Shown piece by piece: positions 11,401 through 23,086 of a stretch of 64,000 nt of DNA; the first letter of the stretch is position 1, and every line of letters starts with the position of its first letter. Below the pieces are notes generated by a model. The model searched no databases and was not told the origin of the DNA. It saw nothing but the letters and a program-made list of their open reading frames with translations. The DNA comes from Cercis canadensis (Eukaryota > Streptophyta > Magnoliopsida > Fabales > Fabaceae): positions 988,844 to 1,052,843 of the forward strand of contig QAOA01001300.1 in assembly GCA_003255065.1 (NCBI GenBank), given 5' to 3'. Made by a program: the position numbers and the translations under genes.

Positions 11401-13724
11401 ATGAATCCATAGCAGGGTGCCACTGAAAATTTGGGTGAAAAAAGAAGGGGGAGCATTACAAAAAATTACCCCATATTGCTGTAATGCTAAAAGGATCAAT
11501 GTACTGAGCCCTGTCAAAAGAACACCAATCCAAACAGGTATATTGAAGAGCATGTTCAATGCAAAGGCTGTTCCAATCACTGCATATACACAGTAAAAAT
11601 TAAGATAAAATAAATAAAAGTTCTAGAAGAACAAGAATTGGGGAAATTGTGGTTTATGTTTTACAATTTGATATTGGCCCATTGTGGTTTTCATTATTAA
11701 CTGGCAGTTCCACTAGCATTTCCAATAACACAGACCAATTTTTTCTACTTAAGTGTACTGTATGTAGCTCAAATTAGTAAGGCAAAAAGGAAATAAATAT
11801 GCAGGAACTCTACTTCCAAGCAACATAAAGCTAGACAGTGCTCTTGATTGAGATCAGTAACAATAAACTTGATTGAATTTATCCAATATCTTGTTACAGG
11901 AAACATTTTAAGCAATGGCCTCTATGTGTTTCTTTCAAAAACATCCTTAGCAGCTATATTTGATCAGCACCAAATAAATTTATTATTTCCTGTTTACTTG
12001 TATTAATTAAAAACATTTTTTTCCTAATTACTTATATTATAAATAAATAGCGAAAGTATTTTTTTTGGCCTTGCCATAAAAGCAACAGTTAAATATGCTA
12101 AATTCACCTCCATACCTTCAGGAATATCACATGCCACTATGGCAATTTCAGCAATAACCCAAAGAATAAAGTTTGGAACCCGAGCATATTCAGCTCTACA
12201 GTGCTCTGCTAAATGCTTTCCTACAATCAGAAAACAAAAAAGAAAAGGATTAGGGATAAAGAATACAGATTAATCAAATTTATTTAGGAAAAGCAAATTG
12301 TTAAAAAACCAAGTACCAGTCACAACCCCCAGATTTGCTGCCATGGATTGAATTATAAGAGCAGCACATGAGGCCACCAATATGATCCAAAGTAACTGGA
12401 AAAAAAATAAATACACACTTGAGCATCCAAAATATTTTCTGGGGAAAATAAAAAGTTACTTTCAACATCAGATACACCAATTTTATGATGTTTTAGAACT
12501 AGGAAATAAGTATATGTAGGCGAACTGAAAGTATGAGGAGCAACCATTCAAAAAAAGAACCAGAGGTGAAAATAACAATCACCTTGTGGATTTAACCAGG
12601 ATCTTGCTGGAGATACAATGGAGTAGGGTAAAAATAAAAATCAATGTCTAGCTCAAAATGGGGACTTGTTTGTTAGAATAAAAGTATATAAACAAAGAAG
12701 TAGTCATAGGTTTTGTACATGCCATTTGAGTCTGCTAACGCAACAGACATTGAATCATTGCTTCAAATGCATACATGGTACATGAATTCAACATCCTAAC
12801 ATTACATATGCCAGCTAAAGACGCTCCTCATCTTGTTTGAAAACAAAAAAATGCTGTGAGATCACAAAGGAGAATCATCTGCATGAAAATATGCCATACT
12901 CACCTCATATTTAAATTGTGCCCCTGACTGAAGATCCGTTTCAACTGCAAGTGTGTATAGAAATATAATAGGCATATAAGTATATGTTCGGAATTTATTT
13001 CCTTGGAACACAGAAGAAAATCATGAAAAAATTTCTTACAGTTTCCTGGGTCTATATAGGCAATAGAAACAAGAAACCCAGGACCCATGTATGCAAATAA
13101 GTTTTTCCAGCTTTTCCTCTGCAAAAATATAAGCATTAACAATAGCCATTAGGCAAATCTCATTTGACACCAACTGAGCTATGAGAATTACTGCAGTGTA
13201 CTCTAAAATCAAATCACTAAGACAAACAACACCATTATTAAACTTTATAAACTGAAAGAAAATGTGAAAAAACATGACATGCAAATACAAGAGAGTTATT
13301 TTGATGTTAAATTTACTTCCCGAGTCAACTCAAACAGCTACTCCTTACTCTTTAGTGCCTTTGTTTTCTCGTTCCTATTTCCCATGGCATATTCCTGGTA
13401 TCTTCTCAGCCTTTTGTAATAACAAAACTATACATTCACAAGATTTTAATTTAAAGAGGGAATAAGGAATTGCTTTCTAGCGTTAGGGGCCAGTTAGAGC
13501 AATATTCTCCTCTGTTGTACACAATTTTTGGCAACATCTACAATTTGTAAACGAAACAAATAAATCAAAAGGACAATTCAAAAACTTTATTGATCCAAAC
13601 TCACGTCAGGTACAACAATCTGATCAGTATCTGAGTTCTCAATCAGTGGCGCATTTGAGAAGCTGCGGTTCCCGGTGCTGGAAATGAATTGCGGCTGCCC
13701 AGAACCTGAACCAGTGACAGCCAT
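8403..13724 (-). CDS. NRAMP1: NRAMP metal transporter, NRAMP1/NRAMP6 type, 13 exons
   Basis: This is a proton-coupled transporter of divalent metals (Mn2+, Fe2+). In Arabidopsis the close relatives NRAMP1 and NRAMP6 act at the plasma membrane and in endomembranes. Exons on the minus strand: 13605-13724, 13040-13118, 12904-12944, 12317-12395, 12116-12220, 11470-11579, 11148-11329, 10988-11057, 10357-10530, 10095-10199, 9595-9726, 8880-8975, 8403-8744. All junctions are GT-AG and in phase, and the product is 544 residues. Metal-site motifs are intact: DPGN after the first membrane helix and AMVMPHN in the sixth. The conserved loop [18 protein letters not shown] is present, and the C-terminus has [11 protein letters not shown] as in NRAMP1/6. 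Exon 11 appears a second time at 9416-9547 beside an N; this is an assembly artefact and is left out of the model. A CT-rich stretch near 14090-14115 is probably 5' leader. The NRAMP1 versus NRAMP6 choice is uncertain. Confidence 0.93.
9390..9746. repeat. Unmerged contig overlap around N at 9568 (178 bp, twice)
   Basis: Bases 9390-9567 and 9569-9746 are the same 178-bp segment with one substitution noted (in the exon 11 splice donor, GTAAG versus GTGAG). The copies abut a single N. They contain NRAMP exon 11, so that exon is present twice in the sequence but very probably once in the genome. Confidence 0.9.
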
Positions 13725-16103
13725 TTTCTCTTTTCCTTCCTGCACCTAATACTAACAAAACACAAAAAAAAAATAAATAAATAAATAAATAAAGGAAATC
13801 ACAAAGTTGGGATCCGATCAGAAACAATCTCTGAAACAGAGAAATGAATCGTTTCTACTATATGTTGGCAACAAGAAAATCCCAGTTCTAGAATGGTTAT
13901 AAAAATTCAATCTTTCAACAATAAGACGATGAATGACAAATGGATAACTCAGAAGTCAGAACCAAGACAGAGCCTAAGAAAATGCGCATCGAAGCTGCTT
14001 TGCAAAGGTAAAAACGAACAGAACACCCCTCACCTTTTCTAATACAACAGTCTTTCTCTCCCTTTTGCTCTCGAACTGAACTAACTACTACTCTCTGTCT
14101 CTGTCTCTGTCTCTCTATATACTGTCGTGAACAGATTTAACTCGAAATCTTTTCAAGAATAATTTTATATTTATAATTCATCTTTGACACGTAAAAAATA
14201 AGTTCCGAATAAAATACAGGGTCACTTATATTTCAAATTTTAATTTAATTCAAAAAATAAGGTCTAAAGATTTAATCTGACCACTTGATCGCTCTGATAG
14301 TATTTGCGACCATTGAACTCAAAAACTTAAATAATTAAGTGGAGGGTTTATACCTGATAATATATATATTGGTATCCTTTATTAAATTAAAGAAAAAGTC
14401 AAATTCGACAGTGAGAGATAGATAGATAGTCCCTCCCCTGCATGCAGTTTCAACTTTCAAACAAAAAATAAAGAAAATACTTGAGCACCAATCAACTTTA
14501 AACTCTAAGGACGGCTTCACTGTATAACGGAGTGTTTTACATCACTAGTTTGATAGCTACGTGTAAATTTATATTATAGAAATTAAGCATAAAAATAATA
14601 TATTCAAGAAAGAATATGAGAAACTGATAATATAGAAGAGAATAACGAGAAAGAGTGGTGGTTTACAAGAGAAAGAAATCAAAGATGATATGAATTGTAA
14701 TAAATAATTTCTTAAATATAAATGTTTAGAAAAGAGTTCACAAGCAAAAAAAAAAAGTAATTTTGTAATTTATCTTAATTTAGGTATTTTTAAAAAAGAA
14801 AATAAATTTGTAATTTATCTTAATAAATATATCTTATTTAAAAAATAATATTTGTAATCATCTAAATAATTTTTTCACACTCATACTTTTATAATTTATT
14901 TATAGTAGAGAGGATAAGTTTTATACTTTTATTCATGATGTGTACCAAATTTTATTGTAATCCAATAACTCAAGTTTGAATTTCATTCTATAATCGTTAT
15001 ATTTATTGGGAATTTTAATATGTATACCTTGTATTGTATTGTATTGTATTGTATGTCTATTTGGGCATCTAAATTGGTTAAGAGTTTACACTTTACACAC
15101 ACACAAAAAACAAAAAAAAAGGCATTTTTCCAATGCATAAGACAGGAGAGGAGAGGCAGAGCGTAGAAAGTGTGATTAAAGATGTAAAGCGTGGGAAGGA
15201 TTCCCTCCAGAACGTGTGGCCGTTGCGGGAGTGCGTGAATAGTACGGTGAGAGTTTCTATGGTTGTTGCAACTTTTGAAGAAAATTAAGCGAGGGCAAGT
15301 TGCCACGTGGGATAAAAGTTCAAAGGTGTCCCCGCTTAGTCAGAGGTTGTACTGTAGATATCAGAGGAACAGCATCATAGTATAGTGCATGATCTTATTC
15401 TTATTCCTATGACTGGGGGCGGGTCCAACAGTTTTACTTTTGGTTTGGTTTGGATTCTCTTAAAACGACAGCTCCATCCGCAAACTCAATTTCACTCCTA
15501 TCCTACTATGTATGTACTATCTATCACTTTAGGGGGTGCAGGCTGCAGCACACCACACTTAACTGCACCTAATTCTTTTTCCACCTTTTAAAAAAAAGTG
15601 AATATCAGAAAGTGGGCCCACAGCTTGAATGACTAAAAATCATAGTGAGAAAGGAAGAAGCAGTGAGTGAGTATAGTATAAAGGCCTAACAAGAAGGAAG
15701 GGCAGCAGATAGAAAAGTGGAATTGGGACAAGAGCTTCTTCAATGGAAAATAAATATTGAGTTCATTGTGTAGCTATCATTCTTTTTGTGATAAAAGAGA
15801 TAGGCTAATGAATTACATCCGTAAAGTAAAATAAAATAAAATAAAGCCAAAAACCCAAAAAGGAATATATGGCTGTTTATTACTTAAAAAGGGCACTTGA
15901 GAAATTACTGTCATAACCTTTTCTTTGTCTTCTTCTGCATAACTTGCTGCACATTTTTGGCATCCATAATGTTGCTCAATAAGGTGATGAGATCTAAACG
16001 ATGAGGTGAAACATTAAACTGCACGCTTTCAATTTTCCTTCTCAACTTCAAATCTAGCCCATCAAGGTGGCAGAGAAAGCCATAAGAACCCAACAACAAA
16101 AAA
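13725..16103. other. NRAMP upstream region and spacer
   Basis: A CTGTCT/CT-rich run at about 14090-14115 probably lies in the NRAMP leader. A GTATT pentanucleotide repeat lies at 15029-15054. A G-box (CACGTG) is at 15304-15309. An open frame at 15911-16126 (minus, 71 codons) ends in a Lys-rich tail; I do not recognise it and do not call it a gene. Confidence 0.45.
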
Positions 16104-16237
16104 CCCATATGATGAACTGCCTCCAAGAAAAGCCCATTTAATATGTAGTCTTTTTCTTTTTTGTGAATAATCTAAAGCCCATATGATGCACTGCCTCTAA
16201 TATGTAGTCTTTTTTCTTTTTTTGTGAATAATCTAGT
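16104..16237. repeat. Short tandem duplication (74 and 60 bp)
   Basis: Units at 16104-16177 and 16178-16237 share CCCATATGATG, ATATGTAGTC, a T-rich run and GTGAATAATCTA. The second lacks an internal stretch. No N separates them, so this looks like a genuine local duplication. Confidence 0.7.
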
Positions 16238-16239
16238 CT

Positions 16240-17063
16240 CATATATTTGGCACATAAAGACGAGATACTGAATTTTCTTTCTATACACCTAAATATTATA
16301 AATAATTAATAGAAAATAAAAAACTTTGGTATAATTAAGTAACCTTTTAATTATCTAAACCTTGGCGTGGAAAATGACGCGTTTCTATCATATGCAAATG
16401 CTGTATACTAGAAATTGGAGGGCTGGGTAAAGCAGACGTTGTTTTATTTCTCTTGGGTCATGAGCTTGACTTTTGAGTAGTAGCATTTATGAAATGAAAT
16501 TGATTCATTGTACTATGTTTACTGTGATGTGAACTGAAGTTGATTGCTGTTGTCGGCATTACTATAGCTAAGCTAGCGATGCTATTAAAGTGGTAATTAC
16601 ATGTGTTATTTCTTGTAGATGTTAGTTAATGGAGGACAGTTTGTGTTTNCATATATTTGGCACATAAAGACGAGATACTGAATTTTCTTTCTATACACCT
16701 AAATATTATAAATAATTAATAGAAAATAAAAAACTTTGGTATAATTAAGTAACCTTTTAATTATCTAAACCTTGGCGTGGAAAATGTTTGGCATAGTTAA
16801 ACAAAGGTACGCGTTTCTATCATATGCAAATGCTGTATACTAGAAACTGGAGGGCTTTTATTTCTCTTGGGTCATGAGCTTGACTTTTGAGTAGTAGCAT
16901 TTATGAAATGAAATTGATTCATTGTACTATGTTTACTGTGATGTGAACTGAAGTTGATTGCTGTTGTCGGCATTACTAATAGCTAAGCTAGCGATGCTAT
17001 TAAAGTGGTAATTACATGTGTTATTTCTTGTAGATGTTAGTTAATGGAGGACAGTTTGTGTTT
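16240..17063. repeat. Unmerged contig overlap around N at 16649 (409/414 bp)
   Basis: Copy 1 is 16240-16648 and copy 2 is 16650-17063. They are near-identical but differ by substitutions and by two clear indels (about 22 bp extra in copy 2 near 16787-16808; about 18 bp extra in copy 1 near 16424-16442). The differences look allelic. No gene lies inside. Confidence 0.85.
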
Positions 17064-17620
17064 GGTGTATGAGGAGCAAGCATGGGATTCCAGAAATGAC
17101 TGAAGCCGACTACTAAGACACATGGCACCTTCTGCCTTCTTCCCCTTCCATCATATTCATATAATTTAACTTAACTATTTGGGGGGTTTTGTTTTGAAAA
17201 ACAAGAAAGAAAGAAACAAGTGAGGTGTAGCTTACTCATAGCTTGTCATTTCCTCCTTTGTTAGGTTAGGATAGGTATGCATTATTTGTTTATCACTAGA
17301 TTTTTTATGGTGTCATGTGTCACTGTAAGTAAACATTCAATAATGGGCCTACAACACTAAGCCCTTTAGCCCCTGGACTTAGCCAATAATCTAAATATCT
17401 ATTCCCTTATCTCTACTTAATCTTACACATCCCTGCCAATGCCATGCCATCTTTTCACTTCACCATTTTTTTTTAATTAAATATTGTCATTTATATACTA
17501 ATTATTAATATTTATATATATGTAATAATACTTTGTATGTTAAATAAATAAGAGAGAGCACTTATTACTCTTTAAGAAAACGTTAAGAATGATTTTAACT
17601 GCTAAAATCTCATATATTAT
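17064..17620. other. Spacer without recognisable genes
   Basis: AT-rich sequence between the overlap artefact and the first Mutator-like element. I see no coding, RNA or repeat feature. Confidence 0.4.
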
Positions 17621-17629
17621 TTCATGCAT

Positions 17630-17889
17630 GGGTGAAATTATGTTACATCACTAAGGACATAACATATGTTTTGTTCTATCTTTTTTTATATTATTTTGGT
17701 TTTATATTGTATTATATTAATACAGTTAACATAATTTAATTTTTACTAAATTAATGTCTAAGTTATACTAAAAAAAATTAAGTGAACTTAATGAAAATTA
17801 AATCAAGTTAAGTATGATACAATGCAAAACCACAACAATATAAAAAATAATATTTGTCTTTTCTTTAGTGATGTAGGATAGTCTTACCC
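17630..17889. mobile_element. Mutator-like MITE (260 bp fold-back, 9-bp TSD)
   Basis: The element begins GGGTGAAATTATG and ends in CTTACCC. The two halves pair as long imperfect inverted repeats; both arms share TACATCACTAA and a TATATT/GGTTTT stretch. It is flanked by the perfect 9-bp direct repeat TTCATGCAT (17621-17629 and 17890-17898). Long terminal inverted repeats starting with G, plus a 9-bp duplication, are the marks of Mutator-like elements. It has no coding capacity. Confidence 0.85.
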
Positions 17890-18741
17890 TTCATGCATAG
17901 ATAGATTTTTTCTAATCTATATTATAATCATTAGAGAAACTTGTTAAAACTAAAAAGAAAAAAAAAATTGACATTTAAATCCTCATAAAACGTTTTTCAC
18001 GACACAGTTGCCTTCAGCCATTTCTTTGGTTAGTTTACTTCCTTTCTTGACCTCTCAAAGCATCCAAGGGTCAAAGCAACCTTCTTTTTAGGTGAAAAAT
18101 ACTTATTTATACATTAACTTACTATAGTTGAGTTGGCCAAATCTAATCCATACCAAAAATAAAAATAAAATGAATAGACTCAATTATATTAAATTTGAAT
18201 TGCATCAATTATATATAGATTAATATGAATCATTATAAACTCAACTAGTGTTGGCAGAGCAATGGTTATCATAGTGAGTTTAGTTACGCAGACTCTAATT
18301 TGAAATGACTTTGGAAGGCTGCAGCTAGCCATCAAGCAGGTAGGTAATTGGCGTGAGGGATTGTCAAACTGATTGCATAGCTATATTATTGTCTTTTTCT
18401 TCCTTTTCCTCCAAGCATCTAAAGTTTAAAATCGCACATGGATTCCCATCATCACAACTGTCTTTCATATATTTAGCATAAAAGATATGGATAATAATAT
18501 TAAAACAAAAAACAAAACTTTAGTTTGACAATAGCCTCAAGATAAGACTTCCTTATGCAGTTTCTTTGTTGACAAATGGAAACCATAGATCCTTTATCTA
18601 CATATAACTGAACAGAGATGATAGTAATGATATAACTCTCTATGGATTGTACACTTCCAAGGAACTGAAACACATAACACATAATTTAACTAATTGGAGA
18701 AATTGAAGATAGAAGAGGACTTTGAGAAGAAGGGAGAAGGA

Positions 18742-18922
18742 GGGATTTGGATCCAGTCATGTCACTTGAGTCATGTTGCTCAGATCTGAGCCGTCCATTT
18801 TATTAAAACTCATTTCAACCATTAAATATTAATGTGTTTTAATGGTTGAAATGACCTTAAATAGAATAGACGACTTAGATCTAAGCAACATGACTCAAGT
18901 TAACATGACTGGATCTCTTCCC
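18742..18922. mobile_element. Mutator-like MITE (181 bp fold-back, 9-bp TSD)
   Basis: The arms of about 84 bp fold onto each other around a loop of about 10 bp (TATTAATGTG). The left end starts GGGATTTGGATCCAGTCATG and the reverse complement of the right end starts GGGAAGAGATCCAGTCATG. It is flanked by the 9-bp direct repeat GGAGAAGGA (18733-18741 and 18923-18931). Size, inverted repeats and duplication length point to a Mutator-type MITE. Confidence 0.88.
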
Positions 18923-18931
18923 GGAGAAGGA

Positions 18932-19862
18932 GGCTTCGACTTTAATGATTTATGCTTTGTTTTATTATTATTATTTAATAAATAGTAATTATATTTATAA
19001 TTAATAAAATTTGAATCAAGAAAAAGAAGATAAAAATATTAATTTTATGATTGAGAGTACATTCAAATTAAATTAAAACTCTTTCTCATCAATTTATATT
19101 GCTTGAATTTAATTTTTTTTAAAAGGTATAACATGTGCAAAAAAGTCTAATTTAAATTTTGGTAAATCTAGTTAAATATAAATATTAACAAGTATTGAAA
19201 TAAATAAAGATGTGTTGTTAATTTATACCGGCATGGGGAGTGAAGTGTGGGTGATGGTGCAGAAGGATCTATCAAGTTAACAAGTTGTGATGTGAATAGG
19301 GCTTGTTATTATTAAAGGAGTTGTTAATTCCCAATTGACAAAACTGAGTATGATCTGAGTCAGCTGATGGTACCTTCTCAAATGGGGAGGCCCCTTACAA
19401 AAGGGACAGCTCATAATGCTTCATCCATCCACTTCCCATCTTGCCACTTTTATGAGCAAAATAGAGAAAAAGGGAAAAAGGAATCCACTGTCCATTTCAT
19501 TTCTGCATTTTGGCACCCATAGGCGGTGGATAAAGTGGACTGCAATTGCAGGTTTACCTTTCTTCATCAGTTTTTGTCTGTTCCGGCTAAAACATAACAT
19601 AGATACCAGGGGAGGGGACACAACTGCAAAAAGTGATCATCCACCATATTATAATAATGCACAAGAAATTCTATGTCTTACAATTCACTTCTTACAAATT
19701 TATTGGTCCTTAGAAATCGTCCCAACAAATCAAAATTCCAATTATCCACTAATCAAATCATATTTAGTAACACAAATGGACCCGACAACAACTAAAATCA
19801 GAACCCTAATTAGTATTATAAGCTACTCTGTTTTTTTCTCATTTGAGGTATGCTTCTTCAAC
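18932..19862. other. Spacer downstream of CIPK
   Basis: No gene is supported. An apparent plus-strand frame of 240 codons here is assembled across T-runs and the N at 20052 and has no domain content, so it is not called. Confidence 0.4.
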
Positions 19863-20241
19863 ATCCATTTTCAAAAGTTTCAAATTCAAACACCTTTCCA
19901 ATATCCAAATTTCACATATTATTCAAATCAGATAATCAAATTGAATAATAAGAAATTAAAACGATACTTTTTTTTTTTTTCCTTTCTTTTTTCTTGTTTA
20001 CAATATCCAACAGCTACTATGGATGACAGTTATCACCCTGCCAGCTCCAAANATCCATTTTCAAAAGTTTCAAATTCAAACACCTTCCCAATATCCAAAT
20101 TTCACATATTATTCAAATCAGATAATCAAATTGAATAATAAGAAATTAAAACGATACTTTTTTTTTTTTTCCTTTCTTTTTTCTTGTTTACAATATCCAA
20201 CAGCTACTATGGATGACAGTTATCACCCTGCCAGCTCCAAA
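19863..20241. repeat. Unmerged contig overlap around N at 20052 (189 bp, twice)
   Basis: Copy 1 is 19863-20051 and copy 2 is 20053-20241, equal in length with one substitution noted. Copy 2 carries the last 11 codons and stop of the CIPK gene, so copy 1 repeats that tail as an orphan piece. Confidence 0.9.
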
Positions 20242-21568
20242 CGATGTCTTTCAGGGCAGGCCTAACTTCATCCTCACAGAACTTAATATACTCAAGTGTA
20301 TCTCCGGCAGACTTAGAGAATTCCACAACCGCAACCTCCGGTGCCACCTCAAACACCTCCACCGTCATCGCTACCTTCCCCTTTCTTCCCTCTGTTGCAC
20401 CCTGCATTCTCACCATGTAGTCCTTCTTCCCAGTAACTCTGAAATTGAGCTTCTTTGCCACTGTCTCAAGCTTTGCCAACACTGATGAAGCTGAAAACTT
20501 CGATATAAACATCGATGGGGATCTCTTCCGAGTCTCAAACAAGTTTCTAAGATCAAACCCGTGTGACAATGAGGAAATGATCTCAAATGCATTGTAAAAT
20601 GGACGAGAGGGCTTTCCTCCTATGATTTCCACTTCTTCTTCCTTATTTTCCTCGTCGTTCAAATCAATGTTATCTTCAAAAGCTGACTCCTTCATAGAAA
20701 ACGCAATTGGTCTCATGAACCCAATTTGAAACCAAGGATCTTTCATAATATCAGGGATTGAATATCTCTTTTCTGGGTCAGCAACCAGCAAATTCGAAAT
20801 CAAATTCCTAGCCTCTGGTGAAATCCATGCTGGGAATTCATATTCAGCTTTGAATGCCTTCCTATAAATCTTCATAATATTGTCACCTTGGAATGGCAAG
20901 TACCCAGAAAGCAGAGCATAGAGAATTACCCCACAAGACCATATATCTGCTTTTGAACCATCGTACCCTTTCTTCTTCAACACCTCCGGCGCCACATAAG
21001 CCGGCGTTCCACACGGCGTAACGAGCATTCCGTCGGATCGGCGCTGCTCCGGCAACGCGGATAAACCAAAGTCTGAAACTTTAAGATCTTCATTCTCATC
21101 CAAGAGCAAATTCTCCGGCTTTAAGTCACGGTGGGTGACGCCGCGACTATGGCAGAAGTCGACGGCGCTGATCAGTTGCTGGAAATATTTTCTAGCAGTA
21201 TCTTCCTTCATCTTCCCTTTTGCAACTTTGGAGAACAATTCTCCACCTTTAACGTATTCCATCACCAAAAAGATCTTACCTTTGGTGGCCATGACTTCTT
21301 TCAGCTCAACAATATGTGGATGCCGGACCAAGCGCATCACAGAGACTTCACGCTTGATTTGTTTCACGAGCCTCTCTTTCTTTAACTTCTCCTTCTTGAT
21401 TACCTTAATTGCTACGCTTTCATTGGTGACGAGATTTCTGCCGTAGTAGACCTTTGCGAAGTTGCCCTGTCCTAGTTGTCTCCCCATCTCGTACTTGTTG
21501 AAGAGGATGTTCCTCCTGGGACTGGTGATGTCGTTCTGCTGCAGAGCCTGCTGTAATTTTTCCTCCAT
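20207..21568 (-). CDS. CIPK: CBL-interacting protein kinase (SnRK3 family), intronless
   Basis: A Ser/Thr kinase that is activated when a calcium-loaded CBL protein binds it; such pairs control ion transport and stress responses at membranes. The product is 453 residues, starting at the ATG at 21568 (MEEKLQQ); an upstream in-frame extension has no ATG. The kinase domain spans roughly residues 26-280: [11 protein letters not shown] (ATP loop), [12 protein letters not shown] (catalytic loop), DFGLSA to APE (activation segment). The regulatory part follows, with the NAF/FISL motif [15 protein letters not shown] at about residue 330 (CBL binding) and a PPI-type region after it (phosphatase binding). 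Being intronless places it in the intron-poor CIPK clade (CIPK5, 16, 25 and relatives). I cannot fix the member number. Its stop codon lies within the overlap artefact at 20053-20241, but the reading frame is clean. Confidence 0.95.
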   Translation of the reverse strand: MEEKLQQALQQNDITSPRRNILFNKYEMGRQLGQGNFAKVYYGRNLVTNESVAIKVIKKEKLKKERLVKQIKREVSVMRLVRHPHIVELKEVMATKGKIFLVMEYVKGGELFSKVAKGKMKEDTARKYFQQLISAVDFCHSRGVTHRDLKPENLLLDENEDLKVSDFGLSALPEQRRSDGMLVTPCGTPAYVAPEVLKKKGYDGSKADIWSCGVILYALLSGYLPFQGDNIMKIYRKAFKAEYEFPAWISPEARNLISNLLVADPEKRYSIPDIMKDPWFQIGFMRPIAFSMKESAFEDNIDLNDEENKEEEVEIIGGKPSRPFYNAFEIISSLSHGFDLRNLFETRKRSPSMFISKFSASSVLAKLETVAKKLNFRVTGKKDYMVRMQGATEGRKGKVAMTVEVFEVAPEVAVVEFSKSAGDTLEYIKFCEDEVRPALKDIVWSWQGDNCHP

Positions 21569-22821
21569 GTCGGATCTGAAAAAGGGGAAGAAGCGGTGGA
21601 CGGTGGGGATGAAGAAGTAGTGTACTACTACTACAAGTCTGGAAATCACACCACTACTAATTAAAAGGGCCAAGAAACATTCTGAATTGGTAAAGTTGGG
21701 CTAGACCCAGATCGGAAAGAATGAATCTTTTCCAGGAGAATGGTCTCCTACTCCTATGGACACACAAGATCTTGAAAAGGTTCTCAGAGGGACTAAATTC
21801 CTTCATGGTGCATATATGAAGAAAATAGAAAAACCCCAAAAAAGCTTTATTATGCAAGAGAAGGAGGAATCTGAGAGAGGATTTACCAGGTTTGGGCGTT
21901 GATCAGTGGATAAGGTAAAGGCTGAAAGGATGAGGTTGAGGGAGAAGATGTCATGATGAGTAGGAGTGTGAATTGTGTAGAAAACATTGGAGAACACGGT
22001 TTTTAGAGGCAGAGCCACAGAGGAGTTGAATGAGAGAGAGGGAAAAGCACACAGAAATAGAATATGATATGATAGAATAATCAGAAATATCTGGAAGCTA
22101 AAAATAGGGGAAATTGGATCAATTAGAATTAGGGGGTGAGGAGGATTGAGGGAAAAGTGGGCTGACGTGGGCTCCAAGCCAATTATGGATTGGCTTAGTT
22201 TTGAGGTTTGTTGCGCTTCTCTGCTCTGCGCCGCAGCTTAAGCCAGAAACTCAAGTGCAGGGGTGAAGCCGAAGCATGAGTGTGACATTTTCCAGATAAT
22301 TAATTAATTAAGATTAAAAATTAATCAGATTTAGTGGGTATTGTTAACAATAACAAAAACAAATCATGCGGGGCACGGGGTTCGAGGTGGGGGTGTCCGT
22401 GTCTAGTGGTGCGCATGCTGACGTGCCTTTGAGTCGATTACAGCTAAGGGCTTTGATTCCTATCAAAATTTCTAATACAGTTTTGGGTTTGACTGGCCGT
22501 TGAAAACAATGTGAATCCATCTCATGAATTCCAATGGTCGCCCAACGCGGATTTTTAGAAAAAACACTTGTCAAACAAAGCATAAACGTGGAAGTATAAA
22601 ATAAATCCTTTGACATTTTATTCTTACTTTCTAGAAAAAATAGATTTAGATACCTTTCAATATACTTTTTAAATTAATTGTTGCTAATGTGCTCTTTTTT
22701 CTTGAAATTTATATACCAGTTTGGATGATTAAATTGAGAGATTTTAAATTTTTTATAATTAAATTTTAGTAAATGGATTTTTTAATTGATAGGAATAAGA
22801 TAATTAATTTTAATAAATTTA
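21569..22821. other. CIPK upstream region and spacer
   Basis: The first few hundred bases should hold the CIPK leader and promoter. A TGACGTGG motif lies near 22153. I see no coding region; open frames on the minus strand are T-rich and lack domains. Confidence 0.4.
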
Positions 22822-23078
22822 GAGAATTGTTATTTTTATACCCTATTTTATTAATCTTTTATTTTATTTTATTTTATGTCTAAATATGATATAAATTAAA
22901 TTACTTTCATTAAATATAAAAAAAAATAGTCAATTTTTAAAATTTTTATTTAATAAATTTTTTTTAGTTAATTTTAAAAACTTATAATATTAAATGAGAG
23001 TAATTTAGTCTATATCATATTTAAACATTAAATAAAGTATAATATTAATAAAATAAAATATAAAAATAGCAAATTTTC
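22822..23078. mobile_element. Fold-back MITE, family uncertain (257 bp)
   Basis: The left end GAGAATTGTTATTTTTATA pairs with the right end (reverse complement GAAAATTTGCTATTTTTATA), and the arms continue inward for about 100 bp with imperfect pairing (shared TAAATATGATATA). A 7-bp direct repeat AAATTTA flanks it (22815-22821 and 23079-23085). The flanks are AT-rich and palindromic, so the duplication length is uncertain. Confidence 0.6.
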
Positions 23079-23086
23079 AAATTTAT

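Noticed and set aside
15911-16126. 71-codon minus-strand frame ending in a Lys-rich tail
   Set aside because: No recognisable family, no promoter or splice context, and it overlaps a local tandem duplication. Left as uncertain non-coding sequence.
19416-20138. 240-codon plus-strand frame
   Set aside because: It runs through T-runs, an N and a duplicated contig end, and has no domain content. It is created by the assembly artefact opposite the CIPK tail.
21569-21673. N-terminal extension of CIPK by about 35 residues
   Set aside because: The extension begins at a non-ATG codon and the conserved kinase N-terminus starts at the ATG at 21568.
21803-22177. 124-codon minus-strand frame upstream of CIPK
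   Set aside because: Low-complexity, hydrophobic, lacking domain content; more likely leader/promoter sequence than a gene.
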